Source of the DNA: Sclerotiophoma versabilis
Taxonomy: Eukaryota; Ascomycota; Dothideomycetes; Pleosporales; Didymellaceae
DNA: 64,000 bases
Direction of reading: 5' to 3'
NCBI GenBank assembly: GCA_012274445.1
Contig: JAAROD010000087.1
Location: 868,001-932,000 of the forward strand
Shown here: positions 22,326-33,874 of the stretch, in pieces
Position numbering within the stretch: the stretch's first letter is position 1
Layout of the letters: each line of letters starts with the position of its first letter
The notes under the pieces: model-generated
Databases searched by the model: none
What the model was told of the DNA's origin: nothing
What the model saw: only the letters and a program-made list of their open reading frames with translations
Program-made: the position numbers and the translations under genes

Positions 22326-25300
22326 ATGGAAAACCTGGTATGTGTTGCCAATCGACCGACACTCCATGCGCCCGAATGGTTGAGTTGACCTTGCGTACAG
22401 GACCTCAAGAAGGCTTCGGCCCTCCCCAAGCCCGCCTCACGTCTCCCCCAGATCTCCTCACCGCCTCGTCCTCTCGCCGAACTTCAGAATGGCAACATGA
22501 ATGCGCGCAGCGGCATACCCCCGCCAATGACGAGCGCGAAGCACAAGCCCTCGAGCTGTAAATCGTTCCTACCCATGTACTGTGAGCCGGACAGGTCACT
22601 GACATATTCAGTACCCGAACCGGCGACTAAGGTGCGAAAAACGCTGGTCGAGAGAGCCGGGGACCCGCCCAATCGCAAACCCACCGCCCCTCCGAGTACA
22701 CGACCGCTATCGACCAGTGTTAAGAGCACTGTTGCAAAGAAAGAGCGCGGCTTCGCTGCATCCACATCTACATCTCGCGCTGGATCACGGCCTGCGTCAC
22801 GAAGCGCAACGGCGTCCTCGTTCAGCGCAAGCATGGGTGCAGGTGCGAAAGCATCAAGACCTCGATCAGCCTACGGGCAGTACGCCGGTACACATGTGCG
22901 TAGCAAGTCTCATCATTCCGCCGCTCGTCCTGCGACATCGATGTATCGTCGCGACGAGGAGGAAGATGATGATGAAGAAGAGAGAGGTGTGCACCCATTT
23001 CTTATATCTACAAACCCTGGTGAGAGCTTGAAAGCTCCCAGGAAGACACGTTCAACCCACCAGAACCGCCCACGCTCCACCAGTATAACTTCACATTACG
23101 CGTCACATTTGTCACATGCACGGTCGATTTCATCCCCCATATTCCGCCCGATCACACCAGTACAGGAGGAACCTGCCGATGCCGACTGTGAGGAGGTCTG
23201 TAAGAGTCTGAAAGCGTTTACTTTGCGCGCCTCAGACGCAGGCGATCACAATGTTGGCCTCGGATGTGGTATGCCCTGTTCTGATGAAGAGACGAATCCC
23301 TTCCTCAAGCCGCCACGTCCTTCGCGACTTCCCCAAGCAACGCCTACTCGTCAGCCTTCAGATCCGATCACAACTCGGCCTCATTCTTCTACGCCTCGAA
23401 CTGCACGCAGGCGCTTTCTTAATAGATTTACTAACGACCAATGTCCAGACTTCTACGACGACCGAATGGAGGCCATGGAGCGACAGTTCACCGCTTTCAA
23501 GGAGAAGATGGAGACCGACATGCAAAAGGCGACAGATCAGAAGGAGAGCATCCAGCAGCTCCAGAGCCGAGGTACGTCTACATTGATGATAGCTTAGTAG
23601 TCGTAAACACGCAACGAGTGCTTTTGAATATATCGGACATGGCCGGCTAATCCTCAATACTGCAGTCGCGGAACTCGAAGCCATTCGCGCCCGCCTGGAG
23701 AGTGTCAACCGGGACCTTGAGACAGACCTGAAAGATGCCAGAAGTTGCATGAAGACAATGGAGATGGAGATGGAGATGACCAAACGAAACACTGCGTTCG
23801 AGGCTGATGACATGAGGCGGAAGCACCGCAATGAAATCGAAGATCTCGAGACCAAGCACGACAAGGCGACCCACCAATGGCAGTCGGAGAAGGATGCAGC
23901 AGAAGAGAAGATCCGCAGAAACTTCGAGGCACAGATTGACAAGCTCCTGAAAGAGCACAAGGAACAACTGGACGAACTAAACGCGAAACTTTCTAAGGAG
24001 ACCGAGGCGGAGCGGAACCGCCAAATGCAGAAAGAGCAGGAGGTGGAGGCCGAGTACGCTTCAAAGCTGCGGGCTGCGAACATCGAAGCAGATGCAAAGC
24101 AACGGGAACTGCAGCTAGTTCAAGGAGATTTGACCAACGTCAAGTCAGAATTGGACCGAGAACGGGCCTTGAAGACGGCGCTTCAGGGTCAATTGACAGA
24201 CGCAACGACCAAGAACCTCACACTCGAATCTGCGAACACGGCCATGAAAGAGAAAATCAACTTTCTGGAATCAGACAGTCAGGCGCAGTCATCGGCCTAC
24301 AACGATCTTCACAGGCGTATGCAGGAGGCCATTGAAGCCGCCGAACAGGCACATGAGAAGCTGCGACAGGAGGAGACGTTGAGACGAAAGTTGTTCAACC
24401 AAGTACAAGAACTGAAGGGCAATATCAGGGTGATGTGTCGTGTCCGACCAGCGCACACGTCTGAGTCAGACCCAGCCAAGATTTCATTTCCTGACGCCGA
24501 CACCGATAGCAAAGAGGTGGCTATCCAAGGACCTGAGAAGATCAGCGCGACCGGGAAGGACATCACTGCCGCATACCAGTATTCGTTCGACCGTGTCTTT
24601 GGCCCTAAATCGCAGAACCTCGAGGTTTTCGATGAGATTAGCCAGCTTGTGCAGAGCGCTCTCGATGGCTACAATGTCTGCATCTTCTGCTACGGTCAAA
24701 CAGGCTCCGGTAAGACATACACAATGTCCTCTGCAGACGGCATGATCCCGCTAGCGACAGCACAAATCTATGCAGAAGCAAAGCGTCTAGAAGAGAAGGG
24801 CTGGCACTACAAGATTGAAGGCTCGTTTGTTGAAGTCTACAACGAAACATACAACGATTTGCTCGGCCGCTCGGAAGACCTCGACAAAAAGAAGGTCGAA
24901 GTCCGACATGATCCTGTGAAAAAGCAGACGAACCTTGAGAACACGGTCAGCATCGAACTGGACGGTCCAGACCGAGTCACCGAGCTCCTGAAGACGGCTG
25001 ACAAGAACCGAACGGTGGCTGCTACAAAAGCTAACATGCGTTCCTCCCGATCTCACTCCGTCTTCATTCTGAAGTTGGTCGGTACAAACGATATCACTGG
25101 TGAAAGGAGTGAGGGTACGCTCAACCTGGTCGATCTTGCTGGTTCGGAACGTCTCGAGCACTCGAAGGTAGAAGGTGCACGCCTCAAGGAGACGCAGAAC
25201 ATCAACAAGAGTCTAAGCTGTCTTGGCGATGTCATCAACGCTCTTGGGTCGGCAAAGGAGGGCACGCACATTCCCTACAGGAACTCGAAGGTAAGTTTTA

Positions 25301-25511
25301 GGAGTACAAAACGCGAGATTCGCAGCTAACGAAGCTACAGCTGACCTACCTCCTTCAATACTCGCTCGGTGGCAACTCAAAGACGCTCATGTTCGTCATG
25401 GTCAGTCCGCTGCAAGCACACTTGCAAGAGACAGTTACCAGTCTCAAGTTTGCAACAAAGGTACACAACACGCACATCGGTACTGCGAAAAAGCAGACCA
25501 AGACTACGTAG
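22326..25511 (+). CDS. klpA: Kinesin-14 (KlpA/Kar3-type) minus-end motor
   Basis: Four exons (22326-22337, 22401-23571, 23666-25290, 25341-25511) encode 992 residues. The first exon has only four codons (MENL), and splicing gives MENLDLKKASALPKPASRLP. Residues to about 390 are basic, Ser/Pro-rich and probably bind microtubules. A long coiled coil follows (about 395-640). The kinesin-14 neck RRKLFNQVQELKGNIRVM comes next, then a C-terminal motor with P-loop CYGQTGSGKTYTMSS, switch I RSSRSHSVFILKL and switch II NLVDLAGSER. Motors with this order move to microtubule minus ends and work in spindle assembly and karyogamy. A possible further intron, 23269-23448 (GTATGC...TTTACTAACGACC...CCAG), is 180 nt and in frame. 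The protein may therefore be 60 residues shorter. Confidence 0.95.
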
Positions 25512-25944
25512 GGGTTGTATTGAGGAGAGTTGCGCGATGCGAAAGGAGTATGGTTTATGGTGTTACCTGTGTACGTATTCTTCCTGCGGCGACTCTCGAA
25601 GTGTTCAAGGTCGTCTCGCTATCACATCTGTCAGTCTTTTTGTGGCGTGTTTAGGGCTGGGAAAGAGCACTTGTGGCCTATGGCCGGCTCGTTCCTCATG
25701 ATTGCGCACTACATAGGCGTTGGGTACATGACTTCTGGATAGCAATGCATGATGATCAGAAATTCCTTGCTCATTGACGCTGCATACCCAATAGTGAAGT
25801 GCGATCATGTCACTTACATAGCGTTTGAGTATCAAACACGTTGCCCCACCCACCTCTCGAAGCTTCATCTCAACATATCCCACGCCTTTCGAGGACAAAA
25901 GCCACGAGGGTTCCGAGACAAAAATATCACGTTCACGAACCGCA
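25512..25944. other. Spacer between kinesin-14 and the Thr-rich protein
   Basis: This holds the kinesin 3' UTR and the start region of the next plus-strand frame. I see no other feature. Confidence 0.5.
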
Positions 25945-26063
25945 ATGCTAAGCATCATCATCTTCGCAGCCAGCGCTCTAATTCCCAAAGTCGCACCTCA
26001 ACCCACCGTCAATCGACCACCATTCAACCTCAACACTCCCTTGTCCGTCGCTCCACCCGATAC

Positions 26064-26094
<31 letters not shown>

Positions 26095-26649
26095 ACCACC
26101 ACCACCACCACCATCAACCCGCTTTTCACCCCTACTCCACCTCTCTCGATCCCAGACTTCCACCCACCCACCAACAATATCAGGAACAGCAACAGCGTCT
26201 ACGACAAGGAACTCCCCGACCCCCCGGGCTTCCTAGACCCAACCCCCGCTTCCTCCCCAACAGCGCTGTTAATCCCAATATCAACAGTCACTGTCACACT
26301 CGGGCTAACAGCGGATACCACACCGCCTGTGACGAGTGCGTATACCGTGCCGACGGAGTATTTAAGCCAAGTCCCACGTGGCTGGCCGTATGTGGAGTAC
26401 GGTGTGGGCAGGACGCTGCGGACTGCGGCGTGGGGATTGACGGATGGGGAGGGGGTGACGGTCGGGGTTGTGAAGCATGAGGTGCGGTGGTTTCCGAGGC
26501 CAGTTTGGAGGGGCGCTGGGGTGGGGTTGGGGCCGTGGCGGGCGACGTTTGTGGTTGCTGGAGGGGGGGTGGAAGGTACTTCTACTGTGGGTGGGGTGTC
26601 GAGTATGGCGTCGAGTGGGGTGGTGGCACCGAGTGGGGTCAAAGTGTGA
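25945..26649 (+). CDS. Hypothetical secreted protein with poly-Thr tract
   Basis: A single-exon frame of 234 residues starts at MLSIIIFAASALIPKVA, which reads like a short signal peptide or signal anchor. About 50 residues in, a run of 17 Thr is encoded by an ACA/ACC microsatellite. A Pro-rich part and then a Gly/Val/Thr-rich C-terminal half follow, including TVTVTLGLTADTTPPVTSAY and VEYGVGRTLRTAAWGLTD. I do not recognise a family. The Thr/Pro composition would suit O-mannosylated cell-wall or secreted proteins, which is inference. The frame ends ...GVKV where a GTGAGT donor-like site overlaps the stop, so a further exon is possible. Codon bias in the Gly/Val half is unusual, which lowers confidence. 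Confidence 0.45.
26062..26114. repeat. ACA/ACC trinucleotide microsatellite
   Basis: A run of ACA triplets passes directly into a run of ACC triplets. Read on the plus strand in the frame of the surrounding gene, it encodes a poly-Thr tract. It is likely to vary in length between strains. Confidence 0.95.
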
Positions 26650-26733
26650 GTAGGGCTAAAGTGTGGATTGTATGTGTGTGGGCTTTGAACGTGTTTAGGA
26701 GAACTATGTGGTTTTCCTAAAGCTCATGGTCGT

Positions 26734-27545
26734 TCAAGTCAACTTCCACCTCTTCGCAAACTCCACACCCTGTGCAAGCGTCCCAACCCTTGCGTCCAGC
26801 ACGTAGCCTTCTTTTTCAAACTTTACACATTCCTCGTATAGATCTGTCAGCGGGACGGTGAAGGTCTCGATGAATTCTCCAGGTTCAAGGCTGGGCTGGG
26901 GATTCTGGTTCTCGGGGAGAGACATGTCAACTGTGACCTGGATCATTTTCAGGTTCGTGTTGCAGAAGCCTGGGTCTGGTTGCCAATTAGCATGTTCTTC
27001 CCACGTCTTCTGGACCGATGCTGACCGTTGAACATCACAGGGCTGACCCCAAAGCTGCCCTCCATAACCTTTCCGACATACCCGGTCTCTTCCTTCAACT
27101 CTCGAATTGCACATTCTTCTGGAGTCTCGCCGGGATCCATCAACCCAGCCGGAATCTCGATCACTACAGCATCGGCAGGTGCACGCCACTGCTTCTGCAG
27201 AACGATATGAGGGGTCTGATTGGGTTTGGATGGGTCGTCAAGAATGGCTGCGACACCGATGGCATCAATGTCGCATCCTTTAGGGCGAGTGAGGCGCTCA
27301 GCGGACTCCCATAAGCGTTCCTTGCCCTCGGGGTCCTTGAATGTGATGCTTGATGTTGTTAGGTGGGATATTTGCATTATGTGAGCTTGTGGAGAAGTAC
27401 GAAACCAGGGTTGCCCATTTGGCATCTTTGTATTCCTGGAGATGGTCAAAATTCCATCTTCTCAAGCGGTGCCGAAGTGACTGACGAGTGGTTCGGTCTT
27501 GAGGACTTTGGAGGGGTTGTCGGACGGTTTGCTTGATGAGCCCAT
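26734..27545 (-). CDS. YSA1: Nudix ADP-ribose pyrophosphatase (Ysa1-like)
   Basis: Four exons (27545-27486, 27435-27401, 27348-27026, 26975-26734) encode 219 residues. Splicing joins KVLKTEPL to EYKDAKWATLVSITFKDPEG and KER, the usual N-terminus of this family. The Nudix box is complete: GLMDPGETPEECAIRELKEE followed by TGY, matching Gx5Ex7REUxEExGU. The substrate-side block SFGVSPVMFNDPGFCNTNL is restored only after removing intron 3. Ysa1-type enzymes split ADP-ribose to AMP and ribose 5-phosphate, limiting free ADP-ribose in cytosol or mitochondria. Exon 2 is just 35 nt, and intron 1 uses a GTCAGT donor. The frame 26949-27449 looks longer but only because it reads through introns 1 and 2. 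Confidence 0.93.
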
Positions 27546-29977
27546 AGTGCTGGATTTGCGCTCCGTGATAACTCTTGTAATGTAGGTCTCGCCGTCGTCT
27601 AGATGAATTAGTAGCGTTCAGTCAAGTTACGTTGATTGGCTTGGGCGCAATTGCGTTTCGTAGGTTGATGACGAAGGACATCACGAGAATGCCAAGATTC
27701 TCAAACTTTCCTTCCTCAGGATAGTCCTTGCTTTGTCTAGACAACAACTCATCATCACCAACCATCACGCCTCTGCACTACTCACTCCTCTCACGTCCCT
27801 GTTTTTAGAGTCTATTTGTTTCATTTTGGGAAGGTGGGCAGCGGAACTACGCGCTGTCGAGGGACCCAAACACGTGCAGCCACTGCGCAATTGCAAGACC
27901 GCTTGTTCTCAGCCAGCCTCTCAACAGAGGCGACGGAAGCGAAGAAACGGGACGAACAACAGCCAAAGAGCGGGATCTTACATGCAATGGCTCGGTTGGT
28001 ACCGATAACAAGGCTGAGCGACAGTCTGTTCCGCGGCTGATCCTCTCCTATTCTCCACTTTCGCTGCCAGGCTCAATGCTCTGGAATCAATAGTTTTGCA
28101 GTATCAAGTGTCAGGCGGCCTGTAGAGGTTATATTACCGAGGAGGAAGGAATACGATGAAAACCGCAACGGCAATTTTACAGGCAGAGACCGTCTCGCCT
28201 GCATGACGATGTTGAGATTGGGTGCTCGTTTTGGCTCGGCACCCACCGGCGCCAAAACACGAGGCGCTGAACACCCCACGAAGCGCCCAGGGGTCACCAC
28301 CACTACGACCACCAAGCACACTTGCGATGCTTTTCGTGACCATATATGCGCCAATGCGGACCCTAATCTGCCATCGATATTCTAGATTTTTTAGGGTTCA
28401 CCGCCAGATGATGATCGACGGCGATCTGTGGAAGTGAACACTTGCCAAAAACGACAGTCGATGATAGATTCGTGGTGGTGAACGTCATCGGCGCACGCGG
28501 CCGACTTCGATAGATCGAGGAAGCCTATGCTGTGCGGCGTCTCTGTAATGGAGACTGCCTTTGTCCGTATTGAGGCTCGCTCCGGTAGCAGTTGACACGA
28601 ATCCGCTCCTCCGCAGGATGCTGAGTCAGACGGTTATTCGACGTTTCGTTTTCTCGGAAGCGTGCCATTTGAACTCTGGTGCGACATCCAACACGCTTCC
28701 TGCTCCTGTCATGCTCCTTTACGGCACAGAACAACACATGGCGACCACAGCCGGTTATACGTTGTCTGCCTACGACCGTCTCTTGTCACGTGCTGTGCTT
28801 TGGCAAGAGATTCGTTCAAACCGGCATGTCAGTTCACAGCTAAATAATCCGTCGATGCCCTGCAGGGAAAACCACACCACAAGCACCAGGACTGGGATGC
28901 GGTCTGACATCGGAAGCTGTGGCGATAGACTCTTGAGGCCCCCGTGCTGGATCCTCTGGGCTCGAAAAAGCTGCAGCACTGACCGCTCTGATGCTCAACT
29001 TATCCGAGTATTGGATTGGCGATGTCTTTCTTTTCCCCTGCCAAGCACGCAAAGTGGGGCTGCTAGTTGCCGCCAGTCCTGTTCCTGCGTCGTCCCCGCA
29101 GGACTTCAGGGGCATGACGGGACGAACAACGAATCACGCATATTCGGGCCCTCATCAGACGCCTAATGTTCACCACGCGAATGTTGCTGCTTCGAATCGC
29201 AGGCTCCGAGCATTCATCGGTTTTTTCTCAGCAGTTGCAGTCAGCCTGCTACAGCACTCAATTCTGTCGTTGAGTGTGAGCAGAGCTGTCGTTCAGCTCC
29301 CAGTCGCCAAAAGGAAAACGTCTTATACACCCATGTTTGCACCGTACAGAAACGCCGTGATAGATTGCAAGGCTGGCCTTCCTTAGACAGGCCGGTGAAC
29401 CAAGCTTAAAACGCTGCCATGACTAGAAGAGCTAGACTACGCGAATTGGGCTTCCCTTTTAGAAGGCATCCATAACGCAAGACTTTTCCATTGGCTGTCC
29501 ATTTCGCGTTTTAAGACAGGGATACTGAGCCAGGCTGTCATTCCGCTTTTAGATCATAACGAATGTGCCGACAGGCACCGTTCGTATGGCGCCAGACAGA
29601 AGGAGGTTGCGCGCCTGTAGTAGCTCACCTTTATCTCCAGGTCCTCGCACTTTTCGTCAGATTTCTTCGGTTTTTAGGTGTTTGCACTCGCATCCAAAGT
29701 CACTCTTTACCAGTGTGTCAATCACACGTCCTTTCGTTTTGATATATTGTGCTTTCCGCATTTGGATCTGCTCGACATCCCACCCCAATAACTCATCGCC
29801 AGGATCATCACTGCCCTTACAGCTTAACAGATTCGACTGTTTTTCGATCACAGGAGGGAGGACCCTCTAGCTATCTGTCCATCAAAGAGGATATCCAGGC
29901 TTTGGTCTCCGACATCGACACGTCTTTCAACCTAGTGCTTTCATATCTTCTCTATTATACCCCACATTTAAGTCATA
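27546..29977. other. 2.4 kb spacer
   Basis: The Nudix gene and the next plus-strand gene are divergent across this stretch. Frames such as 28561-29166 (+) lack family motifs or consistent splicing. The last roughly 300 bases are C/T-rich and are probably the leader of the membrane-protein gene. No gene is called. Confidence 0.5.
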
Positions 29978-31440
29978 ATGTCGAACTGGTTCGGCGACCT
30001 CCAATTGGCGTACAAGTACATGTAAGGTGGACTCGCAAACAGATCAGATGAATACGCTAATGCGATGGCAGTGTCGTCTTCTTGGGCCTTCTTCTCTTGA
30101 CGATCCTTGCTGGATGCGTTAAAGTTTTCTTCGACCGTAGGAAGTAAGTTTAGATCTCACATACTAAGTAGTCCTGAGCTTACGATCATCAGGTTGAAGA
30201 AGCACATCAAGAAAGACACAGAGTCCGCTGCTGTCAAGGAAGATACCGTAGAACTCAACCAGCGCGAGAAGGATGAGGGCGATCTATTCGGCATCCGCGC
30301 CATTGAGGCTGGTTTCTACGCTGGTGTCGCACAGTCGCGCCCAACATCAAGAGCAGGATCCATCGTCGGCCACCCTAACATGAGCTCGTCTACGCTCGTC
30401 GCCAACCCGAACTCGCCCCTGCTGAAGCCGCACTCGAATGGAGGAAGCACAATCAGCTTGCCGTTGGCTGGGAAGAACAGCAACCGCGACTCGGAGACTC
30501 TCCCAGACCGTAGGCCATCCCCTCCTCACATGAAACTGCGACCATCCGAGGCTGAACTGAACGGAAGGCATAACCCTTACGACCCCGCAGTAGACATGTC
30601 TCTGAATGTCCCTCCTTCTCCCGGTTTCCGTACACAGCCTACTACTTTCGGCGGATCCGATACCGAGAGCGACGGCGTTGCCTCTCCACGATCCACGTCG
30701 CCTCCATCAGCTTACTTCAATCCGCAATCGTACAAGCCAGTACCGTCAATTCCCATGCCTGACGCTCTCCGCGTCTCGTATCACTCCGGTGAGGAGACAT
30801 GGAGGTCGCAAGCAGCGTCGTTTAATGACCCGTCTCGTCCGTCTCCCGGCCCGTCGCCGACGCCACCATCTCCCGGTCACGCACCCACAACTCGTCTTCC
30901 TACACTGCCCTCATCGGCCATGGGGAATAAATCATCACCTCCCTCCATTCGTGTGGAAGAGCCGGGTAGGTAGCCTTTTTCTTGGTGTGTTTTTGTATAT
31001 TTTAGCAAGCAATAGACGATCCATGGACATGCATTTCCTGACAGCTTCCACAAGATTCTGAGCCTAAGAACACCCCGCCTAAGGCAGATGCACCGACATC
31101 ATCTTCGACGCATCAGCGTGATGGCAGCGATGCCAGCAGCGTGTACAGCGAGACCAGGCATAGCGCGTACCAAGCATACCAGCAGTTCCAGTCCCTCGAC
31201 CGTTCCAACTCTTCCGCCTCAGTCAAAGCTCCGCGAGCACCCAGCCATCTCCTCGAACTACCCGAGGGAGCAGTGAAGGAGGCGCGACTCAGCGAGTTCT
31301 ACGATGCGTACTACCGCCAGAGCCAGCTTCTCGGCAACGACTCGAAGCCGGGCGTAGTCGATCGCCAGTCGACTATTATCGAGGCCGAATCACCTCTCCC
31401 GTCGCCGCTGCCGAACAAGAGCTTTGGTCAAGCCATGTAG
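29978..31440 (+). CDS. Single-pass membrane protein, family not recognised
   Basis: Four exons (29978-30021, 30072-30143, 30193-30965, 31055-31440) encode 424 residues. The protein begins MSNWFGDLQLAYKYIVVFLG and continues LLLLTILAGCVKVFFDRRKL. That is a short lumenal or outer N-terminus, one transmembrane helix (about 14-33), and a basic stop-transfer stretch KKHIKKD. The rest is cytosolic by the positive-inside rule. It holds Ser/Pro-rich, probably disordered sequence with short charged blocks (VELNQREKDEGDLFGIRAIE, residues about 60-80), and ends with LPEGAVKEARLSEFYDAYYR and QSQLLGNDSKPG. The ordered blocks at both ends suggest conserved contacts. The splice sites are all canonical, with ACTAAG and CTGAC-type branch sites, so the gene is convincing. 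The function is unknown; the name of the family escapes me. Confidence 0.8.
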
Positions 31441-32280
31441 ATGCAGATGCCTACCAACGGCAGGAATTGTACTTGTAGCATATGGGTTTGGCGGCATTGC
31501 ACAGCGACTGGCGTCTTTCTTTTCGATTCTCGACGATGACATAGCATCATAGACTGGATCTGGGCGGGCAGAAGGATGGGTGGCTTACTGGCGTGGACGC
31601 GCAACGTGCCACGACGACTGGGCTTGGGACTGGCACAGAAACCAGCGGAAACGACGAGGATGGCACGACGACTTGGATCTGGACGCTTTCTTACTGTCGC
31701 TACAAGTTGAATTTTTGGGTTTAATGTTGATTCCCCGCGCGCCCACAGGCTGCAACTAGGCTTGACTAGCGCATGATGAAGAGATTTAGTGCATTGATCA
31801 CATAGACCGAGTGGGCACATGCAGCTGTGTTGTGAAACCCGTTGTCACGTGTCAGAGAGGGTGCAGATTCGGCTGAAAGGAAGGAAGGAGCTGCATCGTT
31901 GGCAAGCAGAAGGGCAGGCAAACTGCAGATTGTGGTACGATGCGCTGCTGGTCCTCACATGAGATGAGGTTCACGCCACTGATGGCTGGCTCGCTTTCTG
32001 CCAGGGGCATGCGGGCTGGGCGTGCCTGCCCCGGGGCTCACCGCCCGCGATTTCCCCGTTGACCACGGCGGTTTAAGATCGCGCGGTCGCCACCAGTGGC
32101 AGACCATCGGACCCTTTGGCAGCTCGACGTCTAGTCCAACACTTCTGATACATGCAACACCCACTATAACTGCGTTTCGTCACCACCCCGTCCTCGTCCA
32201 CTCTCCACCTACATCCCGCAACCGCAACGAGCGCACGATTGTGTACACAACTGGGTCCTTCAACTGGCCCACCGCCCACC
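31441..32280. other. Spacer upstream of ERG1
   Basis: The left part is the 3' region of the membrane-protein gene. A CACGTG palindrome lies at 31846-31851. A TCACCACCCC element at 32180-32189, about 90 bp before the ERG1 ATG, is loosely like a sterol-regulatory (SREBP-type) element. Both are suggestions only. No gene is seen. Confidence 0.4.
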
Positions 32281-33874
32281 ATGTCGATGCTCACCATGTT
32301 TTCGGAGAAGATCATGACGCTGCCGCCGGGCGTCAATGCATCGCCCTCGCTGCGCGCACGCGGCGCCTCGGCAAACCGAGTTCCCGCCGCGGGGACATAC
32401 TCGGAAGACGTCCGCGAGGAGCGGCGGCGCGTGCACCACGAGGCAGACGTTGTGATAGTCGGCGCGGGCATTGTCGGGTGCGCGGCCGCTGTGGCGTTCG
32501 GCAAGCAGGGGCGCAGCGTCATCCTGCTGGAGAAGAGCCTGAAGGAGCCGGACAGGATTGTGGGCGAGCTGCTGCAGCCGGGCGGCGTGAATGCGCTGAA
32601 GAAGCTGGGCATGGGCGGTAAGCTGGTTGCGAGCTAGAGCAGGAAGGGCCGCGTGCTGACAGAGGGCCTCAGATTGCCTCGAGGGCATCGATGCCATTCC
32701 CTGCTACGGCTACCAGGTCTCCTACAACAACGAACCCGTACACATCCCTTACCCCGACAACCTCATCACCGAGAAGCCGTCGAAGAAGCCCGAGGGCCGC
32801 TCCTTCCACCACGGCAAATTCATCTCCAAACTGCGCGCCGCCGCCCAGGCCGCGCCCAACGTCACCGTCGTCGAGACCACCGTCACCGACATCGTCAGGA
32901 ACGGCTACACAGGCCAGGTCTTGGGCGTAGAATGCCAGACCAAGGGCGAGAAGGACTACTACTTTGGCGCAGTGACACTTGTCGCAGACGGCTATGCTTC
33001 CAAGTTCCGCAAGGAGTACCTCCCCAACCAGCCTGAAGTCCGCAGCAAGTTCTGGGGACTCGAGATGATCGACGCAGAGCTCCCTGTGCCCTACCACGGC
33101 CACGTCATCCTCACCGACGCACCACCAATCCTCATCTACCAGATTGGCACCCACGAGACTCGAATCCTTGTCGACATCCCCGACGGCCTTCCCAGTGCGA
33201 GCGTCAAGGCAGGAGGCGTGAAGAACCACATGCTCAACGTCGTTGTCCCCAATCTGCCCGAATGCGTACGGCCAGCTTTCAAGCGTGCTGTAGAGGCAGG
33301 CAAGCTAAGGTCCATGCCCAACTCCTTCCTCCCTCCTGCTACACAAAAGACCCGTGGTCTCATCATGCTCGGTGACGCCATGAACATGCGTCACCCGCTC
33401 ACTGGAGGCGGCATGACAGTAGCATTCAACGACGTCGTTACCCTTTCAAGCCTGCTTTCACCCCAAAACGTACCGAATCTCGAGGACACAGATGCTGTGC
33501 TTGCAGCTATGAGCAAGTTCCACTGGGCTCGCAAGTCCGGATCGAGCGTCATCAACATCCTGGCCATGGCCCTCTACTCGTTATTCGCAGCCAACAACGT
33601 GCACCTTACAGCTCTCAAGAACGGCTGCTTCAGATACTTTCAGCTCGGTGGCAAGCACATCAGCGAGCCAGCTGGTTTGCTGAGTGGCCTGATTCGCAAC
33701 CCTGCGGTGCTGGTCTTCCACTTCTTCAGCGTTGCATTCTACGCTATCATGTGTAGAGCTAGGGATGTTCCTGCCTGGAAAGTTCCGTATGTGCTCTTGG
33801 TCGAGAGCGTGCTCATTATTTACACTGCGGCGGCGGTGATTGGCCCGTACCTTGTTTGGGAGATCAGGAGATAG
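32281..33874 (+). CDS. ERG1: Squalene monooxygenase (Erg1)
   Basis: Two exons (32281-32617, 32673-33874) encode 512 residues. The enzyme converts squalene to 2,3-oxidosqualene using FAD, oxygen and NADPH, an early ergosterol step at the ER and lipid droplets and the target of allylamines. The Rossmann motif DVVIVGAGIVGCAAAV is at about residues 56-71. Other squalene-epoxidase marks are EKSLKEPDRIVGELLQPGGV, CLEGIDAIPCYGY across the intron, GRSFHHGKFISKLR, and the FAD motif IMLGDAMNMRHPLTGGGMTV. A hydrophobic C-terminus (FFSVAFYAIM and LLVESVLIIYTAAAVIGPYL) fits membrane attachment. The start MSMLTMF has a good CACC context. A leader of about 50 residues precedes the FAD fold, normal for the family. 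Confidence 0.97.

Noticed and set aside
31141..31440. A separate 99-codon frame starting with GTG
   Set aside because: It is the last exon of the single-pass membrane protein gene, joined by a GTAGGT...CAAG intron in phase.
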